Assembly (NCBI GenBank): GCA_964017065.1
Contig: OZ024784.1
Coordinates: 14,985,152 to 15,049,151, forward strand
DNA length: 64,000 nucleotides
Direction of reading: 5' to 3'
Origin: Haliclona indistincta
Lineage: Eukaryota; Porifera; Demospongiae; Haplosclerida; Chalinidae
Made by a program: the position numbers and the translations under genes
Shown here: piece by piece, positions 49,708 through 62,961 of the stretch
How the letters are laid out: each line of letters begins with the position of its first letter
Position numbering within the stretch: the stretch's first letter is position 1
Notes under the pieces: generated by a model
What the model was told of the DNA's origin: nothing
The model's database searches: none
The model's input: only the letters and a program-made list of their open reading frames with translations

Positions 49708-52700
49708 ATGGCGACAATCCAGAAATACTTGCTGTCCAGCTGTGTTCGCCAGCTACGGCGGACACACATCACCAGGTGCTCAAGCACTAGCTATGGCGCA
49801 CCTAAAACCGACAGCTCTGATGAAACTTCATCTTCTTCGCTGAATATGGTAATGGAAAGAGAAAACCGATTTGGTGCTCACAACTACAAGCCGATTCCTG
49901 TCGCTCTGGCTCGTGGGGAAGGTGTTTACGTGTGGGATACAGACGGGAAGCGCTACCTGGACTTCCTCAGCGCTTATTCTGCTCTAAACCAAGGACACAG
50001 GCATCCCAAAATAATGGCTGCTATGACTAGCCAACTGGAGAGGTTAACCCTCACCTCTAGAGCCTTCTATAACGATGCTCTAGGAGAATTCGAGGAATTT
50101 GCAACCAATCTATTTGGTTACGACAAGCTACTGCCCATGAACACGGGTGTTGAGGCTGCCGAGACAGCAGTGAAACTAGCACGTCGCTGGGCATATGATG
50201 TGAAGGGAGTTCCACGATACAAAGCTAAGATTGTGTTTGCACAGGGCAACTTCTGGGGACGATCCATAGCAGCTGTCACAGCTTCTACTGATGAAGACAG
50301 CTATGGAGGTTTTGGACCTTATGTTCCTGGATTTGAGACTATCCCTTATGATGACATTGCTGCATTAGAGGTGAGTAGATAAAATACATGTCTAGCTTTT
50401 ACTGCTTTCATGTATAGAAAGCGGTGTCTGATCCTTGCACAGCAGCGTTCATGGTAGAGCCTATTCAAGGAGAGGCTGGTGTGGTGGTACCCAAGGATGG
50501 CTACCTTCGCCAGGTCAAGGAAGTTTGTGAAAAGAACAATGTAAGTCCCTACTTGTACAAATGTATACATGTTTGACAAGACAGTGGTAACTTATTGTTG
50601 ACAGGTTTTGTTCATTGCTGATGAAATTCAATCAGGTCTTGGCAGAACTGGAAAGTAAGTGCACAAACAACATGAGCACTCTGTAAAAATTACCGTAAAT
50701 TGTTTTCATCTGTTTAATTTTTGTCACAAGGATGGAAAACAAAATACGCAATTTCCAAATCTACGGTAGTAATGTCATAGCATCAGAAAATACTCGTTGT
50801 GCAAAAATTTTGTAAAAATGTTATAGTTAGCACTTTGGAGCACCTCTTCGCACTAGTCTCGTGTGCCTGACGACGTCATGGTGTTGTTTGCTTGTTGTGT
50901 AGGAGGCTGGCTTGTGATCATGAGCAGGTTCGTCCTGACATTGTTGTTCTGGGGAAAGCGCTGTCAGGTGGAATGCTACCAGTGAGTAGTACTACATTGG
51001 TGATTCCTCTTCACTCACCACTCTTTCTTGTTCTCCAGGTATCTGCTGTGCTGGCTGATGATGAAATCATGTTAACCATTAAGCCAGGACAGGTAAGAAC
51101 TAAACTAATGTAAGATTATGGTATCACAAATTAATTTGTGATTTATCTGTCAGCTAGATTGTACGCATGCAATATTACATCTTGAAATTCATAGAGTCTT
51201 GATGCTGATGAATTATTGTTATTAATAATTTTTCTCAGCATGGATCAACATATGGTGGAAGCCCTCTTGCTAGCAAGGTTGCAACTGCTAGTCTAAAGGT
51301 CTGTATGTATGCTCGCTACTTTATTCTCAAGCAAATACTTTTCATCAGGTTATCGAGGAAGAAGGTTTGGCTGAGAATTCTGCTCGTCTTGGCGCCATCT
51401 TGTTGGAGGAGTTGAAACAGCTGGATAGTTCGATAGTAACTAGTGTGAGAGGAAGGGGATTGTTCAATGCTATTGTTATCACTCCTCAACAAACTGGTAA
51501 GTGAAGCAGATACACAACTACATGTATTGCATATTCTGTGCTTGCACAGTCAAGTGATATCAATGTGCAATATGCGATTTGTGTTACAATGTGAAATCAT
51601 TCATTGTGCTACTCACTTCTGCTAAGCTTCAGGCCTCACTCTGATACCTGTGATTTAGCTCCAAAATTTTGTGGTCTCTAAATTTAGTGATTGACCCATT
51701 TCATGAAAGATTGATGTGTGTCAATTGTGTGGGTTTTAGCACTGAATTTGTGTTCTTGTTTGCGAGAGGAAAGTAGGACTATTATTGACGATAAATCAGC
51801 ATGTTGAAAATACAAATAGAGAGCTGTTCTTGTCACCACATGCTGATTTTCGTAATGGAGTAGCCTCGTACCCAGGCCTGCTCTATTGAGCTTAAGGCCT
51901 GGTACACACTGTTCGCGCATGCGTGTAATTAAAAAACACGTGCGTGTCTCACTTGCTCTGAATTCAGCGTGATGCTTACTATTTCAGCTCACAACGTCGC
52001 GTGCTAGACACAAATCAGCTAAACTTACCTTACAAATAAGCGTCAGCCGCGCGGAAGTTCGCTCTACACTATCTACGTTGTGTTCATCACGTGGCTAGCC
52101 AAGTAACACGGAGAAATGTACGGTAAGTATCTGCGTTTTAACCGGATGTTGGATAAATTAAACGCATGCGCGAACAGTGTGTACCAGGCCGGCCGTCCGC
52201 TCAATAGAGCAGGCCTGGGTACGAGGCTAGTAATGGAGCTGCATTGTTGCTAGGGACTGACAGCGTGTGATAATCATGAGTATAGCATGCTTAGAGATGG
52301 TTTGCAACAGATGTGTTAGTAATGAGATCAGCGGCACATGACAGCCACTGCATGTTGATAGCAATGTCATGAGCTGTAAATTTGACTATTGTGCAGTTTG
52401 TGGGAGGCAATGCCATTTCTAGGTTATAATCTCTAGTACCACATTGTACGATGTAACGTCCTTCACTGCATTCATTGTTCGCTCCTTGTTTGGGACATCT
52501 GTTTGAACTCTATCACACTTGGTATTTTCTATGTTAGCAGTTTAGTGATTGCAACCCTTCAGGTGTTACTGCATTGGACGTCTGTTTGATGCTACGTGAC
52601 CGCGGCCTACTGGCTAAGCCGACTCATGATGACATCATTCGACTAGCTCCACCCCTTATACTAACTGAGCAACAACTGCATGATGCTATTGGAATCATTA

Positions 52701-52723
52701 AAGACACAATTGCATCAATATGA
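49708..52723 (+). CDS. OAT: Ornithine aminotransferase, mitochondrial, spliced
   Basis: PLP enzyme converting ornithine and 2-oxoglutarate to glutamate semialdehyde and glutamate in the mitochondrial matrix. Start ATG 49708; the first about 35 residues ([19 protein letters not shown]) are Arg/Ser-rich without acids, a typical import signal. Core: [92 protein letters not shown], the PLP lysine in [20 protein letters not shown], and [14 protein letters not shown], ending at DTIASI. Exon 1 is long (675 nt). The last intron (51497-52562) is expanded by a MITE. All active-site motifs look intact. Confidence 0.96.
51861..52229. mobile_element. Mutator-like MITE with 9-bp target duplication, in OAT intron
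   Basis: The first 31 bases (TAGCCTCGTACCCAGGCCTG...) are repeated perfectly as the inverse at the right end. After a 4- to 8-base unmatched spacer, a further 29 bases (GGCCTGGTACACACTGTTCG...) pair perfectly. GTAATGGAG flanks both sides (51852-51860, 52230-52238), a 9-bp duplication typical of Mutator-type transposition. 369 bp, no ORF. Near-perfect arms imply a recent insertion. Confidence 0.9.
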
Positions 52724-53083
52724 GTATCCATAATTATTTATTTCTACCTCCAGTAAATTCAGCAGTTCATTTTGTATAAAAAGTACTGTCACTTAGTTTT
52801 GATATAGCAAAATATAATAATACACTTACAGTTCGGACAGTGAAAAAGGAGAGCTTTTGATTTTTACAGTGAAACAGAAAATAGAAAGAGAGAAGGGTGG
52901 AGGAAGGTTAAACTTAAATTGTGTGTCATTTTGATTGTACAGAAAGCATAAATATATCATACACAATAAGTGTTTATTTAGACATTCACTGTTCTTTGAA
53001 CTATTATTATTATTAATATGTACTTTTGCCGATGAAGACAATCCACAAACAAGACATGAACATGGTGGGGTTTGGAATATTTT
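52724..53083. other. Convergent OAT/LDB 3' intergenic region
   Basis: 360 A+T-rich bases between two stops. No gene seen; presumably two 3' UTRs. Confidence 0.6.
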
Positions 53084-56000
53084 TCATACTTTTGACATCT
53101 CCACATTACAGTTGTAGTTCCGTTCCATCAAATTCATCCATAGAACAGGAGGATTGGTATTCTGACCACTCGATGATGCAGTGTGACAAAGAGAAGGTGG
53201 AGTCGATGGGAGTGAAGATGCAGGTGTAGGGGAACTCGATGTTTGGTTGTCTATTCTTGTGATGCAGCGTTCATCTTCACCATGAACCATATCCTCTGCA
53301 GAAAAATCGGCAAACAGCACGAATGACAAACACACACTCAATCATGGACTACTTACCTGTAAAAGGAGTTGGTTCATCAGCAACCATCACAACCTGACTC
53401 TTGATGGTTACACTCTTGGCTGGCTTTAGAACGACAACTGGAGGAGAGGAAGAAGACGAAGAAGAGGAGGAGGACAAGACAGTGATTGGAGTGGCTGTTG
53501 ATATTTTGGGTTTTCTGCTGCTGCTACTACTCTGAGTGCATTCACAGCTGTCTCCATGGTTGCAAGTAGAGGAAAGAGAGGTAGTACTGATGGTGTTAGA
53601 AGAGGTTGGTAGCGGTGGCGGAATACTGCCTGGTCTGGGAAACGATGGAGAAGGTGCCAATGATGGAGTAGAAGGAGTGGAGGAAGGTCCATTATTGAGA
53701 GGAGGAAGAGAGATGGGAAGATGAGTTGGAATGGGTAGTGGTGGAGGGAGGACTGACCCATCTACTGGAATGGGATGGAATGACAAGGTAATGTACACCA
53801 GACTACATCCTTGCACTCTTATTATATAACACAACTGATCTCAAGACTCAATGACTTGCTCTGTAGACTACACAGAAGCAGTACTGTTGTATGACAGAGT
53901 GTTTTGTGTTAAGTCATAACTGACCTGATGGTGATACTTGCATCATCAACCTGTGGTCTTGTAGTATTTGTTGCTGTTGTTGATGCTGCATCCATTGAGC
54001 ATTATGAGATATCACTTCAGACTGTTGGGACTCTGTGAGAGTCAACACACAAAGTGTCATCATTACTGTCGTACCGAGTATAGACATACCTACAGTGCTG
54101 TTATTACCAATGTCTAATAAGGCTCCTTTACTGATACTAACATGGCCTTGTTGCTGCACAGAGTAGGTGATATCATTCACCAGTAACAAAAGGCAGCAAA
54201 CTCACTAGTAATAAACTTTGTGTGGATGCAGGAAGACCACTGCACATGAGGTTATTAGATATTGAGACATCCTACGTAAGGAAATGGAGAGGAAAGTCAT
54301 AATTATTATTATCTTTCTAAAGTTTGTGCAGGTGGACTTGGTGAGCATTCAGTGGACTGATTTGTGCAGGTGGACTGAGGAAATGAATGATTAGAGAAGG
54401 AGATCTGACTAACATGTGAGGCCAAGAATGCCCTGGGTATGAGCTCTTGATGACCTTGGATAGTAAAATGCCACAGGAATATTCTTGGTTTCTCCTCTAT
54501 AGTGAAATCAAGTACTAGCCGTCCTTTGCTACATACCTAAAGAGAAAGCCAGTGTATGATGTGGTAATGAAAAGGTTCTTTCACTTAATGCTAATGGAGC
54601 GCTTTAAGATAACACAAAATAGAGGTGATGCTTACAGCTCATTGACAAGGGTAGTACCACACATTAACAATTGTTTACTAGGCTTACACATGATACGCAC
54701 GTTGCTACAACCTAGAACAACCCTAAACCAATCCCCTCGTGCACACACATACACACCGCTCCAAAGGGTAACTATGGCGGCAAGGGGGAGCCCCTCTTGT
54801 GCCCTCATATCAACCACAGCAGGAAGCAAGTGAGTAAGCTGCTGTACGCCACTAATTCAATATAGGAGACACTTCACAGTTATCACCAGGGAGCTGGTCA
54901 GAGTGGTCTCTCCTACACACACACACACTAACCACCTGTCATTGTCTTACCCCGCCTCAAAGCAAGGAGCCCCTATCTCAGAAAGGATAGGCTACAGACA
55001 CTGTAATACGAGAATTTCTCTGTATTCTGAATGACAAAGGCTGTGCTAATACAGTGATACAACATAAATAATGTTGATGTGTACACAGCCACACCACACG
55101 CACACATACAATTGTAAATACATGGATATTCCGTTACACCATCCCAGCATCTCAAACACACTACAGAAGGTGTGTTTAAGGTGCTGGACATAACAAATCA
55201 CAAACAGTCAATTATATTACACATCATATGTTACTAAAACAATCTGTATAGCGACAGGCAGTTGCTATAATTATGCTAACCTTTGCTTCATGAGGTATAG
55301 CTACTTCAAGTTCTTGCACCGCATCACGTATTTCGAATCGTTGAAGATTTTGCACGTATTGATGTGAGATGTGTCGGAAATGTAGACAAACATGGACGAC
55401 CCCACTGTTGTCAAACAAGCTGCTGTAGTACCAGGGCAGTAGGTGTCTTTGGAGAGCTGGAAGAGAATTGCACAAAGATTTACTCACAACTACTACTAAT
55501 ACACTCTACAAGCGAGTGTGTCTTCATACAAGATTAATGTTATTTTTAAACCATACACCTCAGAAAACATACAATTTCTCTCCCAGGAGTAAAGACAAAC
55601 TTACAATATTTTCTCATTCCGTCACCAAAATCCACCTCCACCACAAGAGTAGCAGCATCATGAAAGAATTCTGCTCCAAACTGTTCCCACCATATTTTGC
55701 TCTCACTCTTGTTCATCTGCGCACACAAAAATAAAGATTGTTCAGCTATATTATAAGGAAATCATCACGGATGTTGAATTTCACAGTTAGTGTTGTGTCT
55801 CCTGTTAAAATAATTGCCGGCATTATTTTATACACTTCCTTAACAAGGAAGCTACTAGAATATTCGTTCCTCTCTTTCTTTTTGCTGGTAATTTTTTCAT
55901 TATTGTTGTCATAACAATACGGTATTATAGTATATACCATATTTTTACTTTTCGTCTTAATTACTGATTTCTTCTGCATATATTTTTATCTCTTGCTGTA

Positions 56001-57596
56001 TTTTCTTCTTACTAGGTAAACACTAGCTTGCAGGAAAAATAGGGAGCTGTATGATACGGTAAAAATATCACCACCGTTCCCAGCAACCATTCCACACGAT
56101 TATCAAGGATCACATGTACAACTTCCACTTGGGGTTCAATGCATTTTTGGATACCTACACGAGCAATTTACCGCTATGGTAATCAGCAGTCTTCAATTGC
56201 CGGCGTTCAAATTAAACATAGTGTTAACACTACTGCAATAATTGTATATAGAGAGAATCGTACCTGAGAATATCTTTGCAGCTGGTCACACAGTTCATAG
56301 AGGCGGTATTCTGGTGGAGGGAATGGATGCGATAAGGTAGGTACTGAACTGTGGAAGAAAAACAAAAATTATGGAAGACCAGGCTAAGAAAACAGGTTTG
56401 TATTAAATAAACAGAGATTATATTCTGCACAATTGACAATAGCAGCCTACTTGTATAGTCTAGGGCAGCTCACTAACGCAGTAACGTGTTCTTAGTGCGC
56501 GCAGCATGCACGCAAATATTGCAGCCTGTGGTATGTAACATCTACAATGCGCAGGGTAAATGGGAAGTCGTTAGAAGAGTGCTGGGCAGGTACTCCCGCC
56601 CTGCAGTACATATCAAGCACTTAAGCTACTTACAAGGTAGCAGCCCTCCCGCATACCAAACTAAGGAAGGGGAGAACTTCCCGTGGGGTCAGATCACATC
56701 TCCAGATAGAAAAGAAATGAATTTCTTTGCCACACCTAGAGTCAGACCTTTATCACCCCGGGCATCTTGGACCTTCCTCCATTATGAATAGCACGCAGTA
56801 AACAGGCTAGCTGCAGCATCCTCTAGCTAGAAGAGAGCTGCAGCGGCATCCTATAGCTAGCTAGGTCTGCCAGCAGCTGCAGCTGACAATCCCATGGTTT
56901 ATTTAGCACAGCCTGCATTACTCAGATGTCAAACAGAGCTTCCTTGCCAATACAAGCAACCATGTGTGATAGCAAAGGGGCAGTTTATCAGTGATAACTC
57001 ACTTGTCTACTGGTAAGGTACTCTGAGGTAACTGGGCAGTGGTGGTGGGATTGAACTGTGCTGACATTGGATAAACTGGAGGGGGGTGAGGAGTGATCGG
57101 TGTCATCGGAGTCGCCGGAGGTGATGTTAATGATAGCACTGGCTGGCCATGGAATGGAACAGGCTCTGACAGTTCGTGGAGACGATGCCAGAGTTGAGAG
57201 GGTGGTCTAACTGGGAATGGCGGATCCCTATGATATAAAACACTATAATACTACATCTCAGCAAAGCAAACTAATGTTATGGATGGTTGTGTCTGTAGCA
57301 AGTGCATTCACTGAAATCAGTGCTAACAAAGGTTGGCATGACACTGAATGCGATCACATGCACCATGCACACAGTGAGCAACACAGGCAGCAGCAGCAAC
57401 AGCATCGTATCGTGCCAACAGAGACTCACATTGTGACCAGCATCAAAGATCCGTACCAGAAAATATCTGAGTCGTCGTGAAGAATGTGTCTGTACGCAGA
57501 GTAGAATAGTTACAGCACATTATTATACCAACTCGAGTATTCTAGAACCAGTACTGCAAGAGGCACTCGGCACTCACCTTGTCTACTTCTGCACAT
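53084..57596 (-). CDS. LDB: LIM domain-binding protein (LDB1/2, NLI/CLIM/Chip), spliced
   Basis: Nuclear adaptor that dimerises and bridges LIM-homeodomain and LMO factors. The best start is a tiny exon (ATG 57596, MCRSRQ) spliced to VRPPSQLWHRLHELSEPVP, with TPITPHPPPVYPMSAQ. Then PPPEYRLYELCDQLQRY, KIWWEQFGAEFFHDAATLVV, RHLLPWYYSSLFDNSG, CSKGRLVLDFTIEE-KPRIFLWHFTIQGHQELIPRAF and a QHQQQQQIL stretch follow. A Ser/Pro-rich linker leads to the LIM-interaction domain VVMVADEPTPFTG plus HGEDERCITRIDNQ, close to VMVVGEPTLMGG and DEDERLITRLEN. The linker is longer and richer in Ser/Pro than in vertebrates. The first exon is the least certain part. Confidence 0.88.
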
Positions 57597-58051
57597 CCAC
57601 CTCGAGCCAGCTCGCTCGAGTCCAGTGCGCACACACGCAGCAGTGGTGTCCGACTCTTCGCTCGACTGCAACCTTTCGTCGAATCAGTAATTGACTCTAT
57701 TCATAGCCAGCTACTCGCGGTGATTATTCGCGACCAAGGCTGACGATTGTGGGCGCGAGAGAGCCTTTGATCTGGACGGACATATGCTACAGCACGCATC
57801 CACCGACCAACATAATTGTATAACTTCTAGTTAATGCAAAAAGACACTTCCGCAAATCGAAGATGCAACTCGAAAATGAAACAAAAATAATTCGCCTGAA
57901 TCGTTTGCATTGTGCTGAGACAACAGGAGCACACTTACCTGTTATAACAACACCTACTGAGCTTTACAACTGCTTTCTTATAGATAATAATAAAATTTAT
58001 TCTTGAACTCTCGGTTTAAAAAAATCTATGTGAAATAATTGCAATGTTTCT
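57597..58051. other. Intergenic region between POLL 3' end and LDB start
   Basis: 455 bases. The side near 57600-57730 is CpG-rich (likely LDB promoter); the rest is A+T-rich, with AATAAAATTTATTCTTG near 57987-58003 on the POLL 3' side. TTTATT read on the minus strand is an AATAAA signal for POLL. No gene seen. Confidence 0.5.
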
Positions 58052-61000
58052 CTAGCTAGGCCAATCTCTGTCGTGCGGCTCCAAATATTTCATGTCAAGA
58101 TAGCGGAAAACGTCCTCTTCTGAAAATACAGGTAATGGAGTCCCCTCAAAAATTTTAACTCCATTCTGCACAATCAAAATGAACAATGTATTGGTGATTA
58201 ATTTGTCACCTTTCGTATCACACCGGCATTGAGTGAGTGTTCTGACAGTGACATTCCCTGCACAATAGAGGAGGAACATAATGATGTCATCGCTAAGGAA
58301 CATACCATCTTATCTGCCTTGGACCTCATTGAGCGATTGAAATGTCCAGAGCCAGTAAAATGTAGTAGAGTAAGGTGGTATTCAGAATACGGTGCAATGT
58401 AAATGTCAATCCTTCGATGCTAATGCATGGACCAATATTATTTGTCAGTAATTTTAGCTAGCTTAGTTGTTGCCACCTTGCTTGAGTCTCCGGGGAGTTT
58501 ACATACACCAAGATATTTGCACTGACCTCCAGTGGGATCATCATGAATAGACAGGTCATCGGTTAGAAATCCTTTGTGGAAAGATGAAAGGTAGAGAAAT
58601 GAAGGAGTGATGTGCGAGTGAGAGAAAAATAAAAAAAGCAGGTACTGGGTGAAAGGTGAAGCAGTGCAGAGTGTTCGTCAGCAGGTGCGTGACAGCTACC
58701 ATAAAAGCACTCACACGTCTATACAGACACAAAGCACAGTTGTTAACAGTAAGAGGACACAGTGCCACTACAATGCCAGCTCAGTCAATACAAGGCGCTA
58801 CTACCACCTGCACCATGCTCACTGTGAAAACCTGATGACTTCCAGGATCATAATGTTTGCATGCACTCAAAGGTGTCAAAATTCCGTGAAATTGCTTTTT
58901 ATGAAAGATCACTGTGGTAAACAGTAATACCAACAAGAAAGAGACAAAAAGACACAGGTTGAGTGCGCCAGGCACACATGCGCAGGCAGCTGCACACACA
59001 TTGAAGGGGCACACACACATGTGAGTATGCATACAGCCACATACACCCACACGTCTACAAACAAAAAGCAATTATGAGTGGGTTGAACAACATGCACACT
59101 ACCAACCCATCACCACCCACCAACACCTTATGTACCAACATGGCTAACCAACAAAATAACAACCATCCATTCATTCCCAATACACACCACAGCTAAACAA
59201 ATCCACATCACAACTAAACCACTGTCGCAATCGTTCACTTAAATTCTATTTGTGCAAATGCGCCAACATGCAGGTGCACACAATAAGATTAACTTTATGG
59301 TGATTATTTTTGACCACCAATATTTCAGCATAATTTTGGTCGAGCAAAGTAAATGTTGTGGTCCTCTTGGAACAAGTGTGGTCATGCTGTTCTTGTACAT
59401 ATGTATGCTGTGGGTAGACACAATTGACAATTACGAGGCACTACAACATGTGTGAGAGTGTGTGTGTGTGGGCCCTTGTTAAAATCAGTATACCTATACT
59501 CCAGGTACTTTCCAGCAAGTTAAAAGTAATCGAAACAGAAAAAAGAAACCGGCAACAGACAGAGGGAGTGCAAAGACATAATGAACAGACTTTCGTTTTG
59601 ATATGAAAATGATGCTACCTTGTTGTTTTAATATCTGGGTTAGTCTGGAAAACACGCCCTTATGTGAGCGTCCATCAGGATGAGTCACTAGAATATCCAC
59701 ATCTCCACATGTTTCACGACCACGACGATACGAACCACACGTAACCACCATCAGAGCCGGATCAATAGATTCGCAAGCTTCTCTAACCTGGTAATAAAAT
59801 ATGAAAAGAGATAGAGTAGCAGCCAGACACACAGACCGTTTGCTCAATCTGCTGTACTTCAGAGCGAGACATTCTCTCCTTGAACTCCTCGTAGTACGCT
59901 AGGCCTATCATTTGGTGTCGATTCATCTTACCACTCTCTCTGAGGTCATCCAATGTACGATAACCCTGAAGGTCACCACAACAAAGATGTTGTTGGAAAT
60001 GTTAGGTAATGAGTACAACACAAACACGAGCTACACAAACCTGAGCATAGAACTGCTCAGCTGTATTTTGTCCTATACCATGAACACCTTTAAACAGCTC
60101 TATGACAGACTGCTTCTCTTTGTCTACCTCATCAAGTCTACGTAGTGTACCACTAGAAATTATCTCAGCAATCTTGTTGGCAAGCCGTTCACCAGTAAAA
60201 GGTATACTTCTGGCTTCCTAATAAGCAAAAAGAGAGAGTGGCGGACAAGAAGACCATTTAAGTGCTTATTGTCAGATGGTGCGTACAACTGATACATCAA
60301 AGGCTCTGAAACCATGCATTCTGACACACAGCAACAACCAGAGTGTTTTGTCTAACACACAAATGTGTGCATGTACACAAGTATGGTGCAGTATGTACAC
60401 TTGCTATGTCCTCAATAATAAAAGTATACATACACAATCTTGAACATGACACCACAGGTCAAGCAGCCCTACTTCAGTGTTGCTGATAATTGTTGTTGTG
60501 TAGCCTGCTAGGTGTTGCTATTCTTTTTGCTAAGGACCAAAAAGATCTTATCAAGTCAGCTTGACTATGATACAAGCAGCGCAAAACAACTGAGGGAGTG
60601 TATGTATGTACTACAGTTGCTACTAACAGAGTCACAATGACAACAACAGTGCTTGGGAGGAGGGGTTCAGCTATCAGTGTGTGGATAACAGGCAAGGCTG
60701 ACTTCCACTGCAGATAAAGGCTAGATACAGGGAGTCATGCTGTGTATGTATAATCTATGCTGTAAACACACAATTACACAATAATATTAATTGCAGAATG
60801 ATTAATTTTAAAAATCACCTCGTAGCTGGTAATCTCTTTTGGGTGTCTCTTTATGGTTGCCAAAACCTTAGTCAAACTCATTGCTCTCCATCGATCCTGC
60901 TCAACACCTGAAGTCTTGTAAGCAGTGAGCAACTCCTGAAATAAAAGATGAAAGTTAAAAATGCTAGTAGTGCAGAGGTCACCTCAAGTTTGTCAGTAAT

Positions 61001-61807
61001 ATGCTTGTTATGGTTCACTTGTGACTTTCTCTCAGATGAAGGAATCTCACAAACCCATCGTCCCTGCACATAGACTAGAGAATGCAATTACAGCAACTTC
61101 ACACAGATTCTCCACCTTGCGCTGTATTGGTTTAATGAGTCCCTCGGGAACACAAGCTGCACCTCTAGCTCCTCCCTCTTCCTCCTCTCCTCCAGACTCA
61201 CAATAATCACTGTCAGAGTCTCTTGATGCTGTTGCTTGGGTGAGTTTGAATGGACTGGTCTTCATGAGAGGAAAATGTAGACTGGGTACGCGTGCCAAGT
61301 GCAGGTAACTCAAACCTTGTTTGGTGAAGCAAACTTCACAGGAGACGTGGATAGTCGAGAAGTTGAACTGGTACTTTGCTGACTGTCACTTTGCTCTCCC
61401 TCTCTGGTTATGTCATCCGATGCTGTCCGTACATTTGCGACCGTCTTTCTCTTCTTTTCAGGCGGTATGTCATTGATCTCTTTCACAAGGTACGGCTCAT
61501 CCCTCACTCTCTTTCCTTCCACAAGACAGTTGCTCAACCATTCTGCTGACACCACTGAGACATTGTCGGGCACTCTTTCCACCTTGAGTAGGCGGGGCAG
61601 ACGAGAGCCTCCAGCTCCCGTACACAAGTTACCACCCACAACCACGTGTGTCACGTTCTGCTCTGTGACTGCCGAGGCGAGTTCTCCCCCTCTACTCACA
61701 AGCTGCTTGCTGAGAATACGTTGACGTGCCTTCCCCAGACCTTGCTCAACCACCACGGCACGAACACCATCAAGAAATTGGCTCCCTTCAGCTTCGTTAC
61801 CACTCAT
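58052..61807 (-). CDS. POLL: DNA polymerase lambda, spliced
   Basis: Family X polymerase for base-excision and end-joining repair. Start ATG 61807. N-terminal BRCT domain ([44 protein letters not shown]), then a Ser/Pro linker with an acidic patch. The lyase domain follows ([36 protein letters not shown] with the probable lyase lysine), then the second Hh[21 protein letters not shown]. Catalytic aspartates lie in [17 protein letters not shown] and [13 protein letters not shown]. Also present are [23 protein letters not shown] and a C-terminal [18 protein letters not shown]. The first HhH has FTG where vertebrates have GIG. One intron (about 58575-59615) is 1 kb with CA-rich low-complexity DNA. 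BRCT plus end sequence exclude POLB. Confidence 0.94.
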
Positions 61808-61915
61808 AACACTTGTAACACCCGCCCTAAAACACTTGGGGTTGACCCTTAATTACAAGCTTTGCAACGCCCTTTATAACCAGCCCGGCCCCCATTTGCT
61901 TGCTCACGAGTAGAA
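61808..61915. promoter_or_regulatory. 108-bp bidirectional promoter, POLL/FAHD1
   Basis: Whole space between opposed starts; contains TTTATAACC (61873-61881, TATA-like for FAHD1) and GCCCGGCCCCC. Function inferred from position. Confidence 0.5.
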
Positions 61916-62777
61916 ATGGCGATGGATTTGAAGCACTTTGTACGTTTCGGGAGGAAGATAGTTGCTGTCGGTCGCAATTACAAGTGAGTGTGACCGGTTT
62001 CTTTTAGCTATGCAAGCTCCTCTCAGAGCTCATGCAGCAGAGCTGGGCAATCCTATACCAGATGAGCCTCTACTGTTCATGAAACCAACCACCTCGTACT
62101 TGCAGGAAGGAGGATCAATAGAGGTAAGACTACAGCACTTTGATCATGCTCAGATATGGATATAGCACTGCTCAATTTGTAGCTATGTTTGCCCGCCTGC
62201 AGATCTTATCTCTTTGTCTAGGTGCCTCCCAGTGTTACAGAGCTACACTATGAGGTGGAACTGGGTGTGATCATAGGCAAGGAAGGCAAAGACATACCAG
62301 AAGCATCGGCTTTGTCTCATGTAGGAGGTTATGTAGTTGCTCTCGACATGACCTCTCGCAACCACCAAGCTGCTGCCAAGAAGAAAGGTCACCCATGGTA
62401 TGTCAGCAAAAGTTTTGACACATTTTGTCCGATCGGCTCATTTATTGAGAAAGAAAAGCTGGACCCAGCTGACTGCAATCTATGGTTGAAGGTTAATTTT
62501 GACTATATAGTCTGAAAACAAATTGCACAAAGTAATGATCAATTCTATTTCTTGTCAGGTTGATGGTAACCTAAAGCAGAGTGGTTCTACCACTGACATG
62601 ATCTTCACTGTTCCCTTTCTGATCAGCTACATCAGTAGTGTTAGTCGTCTAGAAGTAGGAGACCTCCTCCTCACAGGGACACCAGCTGGAGTAGGACCAG
62701 TTGTGCCCGGCCAGACCATTACTGCCGGCATTGAGGGTGTGGCTGATATTAGCTTTCCTGTAGTGAAGAGGAGCTAA
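61916..62777 (+). CDS. FAHD1: FAHD1 acylpyruvase/oxaloacetate decarboxylase, spliced
   Basis: Fumarylacetoacetate-hydrolase-fold enzyme that cleaves acylpyruvates and decarboxylates oxaloacetate, mitochondrial in mammals. Start ATG 61916 (MAMDLKHFVRFGRKIVAVGRNYK), joined to AHAAELGNPIPDEPLLFMKP. The metal-binding Glu residues are in LHYEVELGVIIGKEG; VVALDMTSRNHQ, KKKGHPWYVSKSFDTFCPIG, MIFTVPFLISYIS and LLTGTPAGVGPV follow. Length about 220, like human FAHD1. Four exons. An alternative second ATG (codon 3) exists. No clear import presequence beyond the basic FGRK. Confidence 0.95.
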
Positions 62778-62961
62778 CTATTGCAGTTTCTCTAGATGCT
62801 GTAAATAGCAATTAATTATAAAAATTAATTATAAATTAATTCTTAGCTAGTAATACTGCGCACGCGTAAGCGCACGTGTTTCAACTTACAGCAGCCCAGG
62901 CCATATCCCAGATACTAGACTATACGTATTTGTACAGTAGGGCTGTTGCCCGCAGAAGAAG

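Noticed and set aside
50690..50780. Small inverted repeat TACCGTA...TACGGTA in an OAT intron
   Set aside because: The arms match only over a few bases with poor extension and no target duplication; too weak to call an element.
56486..56791. 101-residue plus-strand ORF inside an LDB intron
   Set aside because: No family motif, no codon-like pattern and no neighbouring exon; regarded as chance, though a mobile-element scrap is possible.
58940..59215. CA-rich stretch in POLL intron as a possible regulatory array or CRISPR-like repeat
   Set aside because: Units are irregular with no fixed spacer; simple low-complexity DNA, and CRISPR is not expected in an animal genome.
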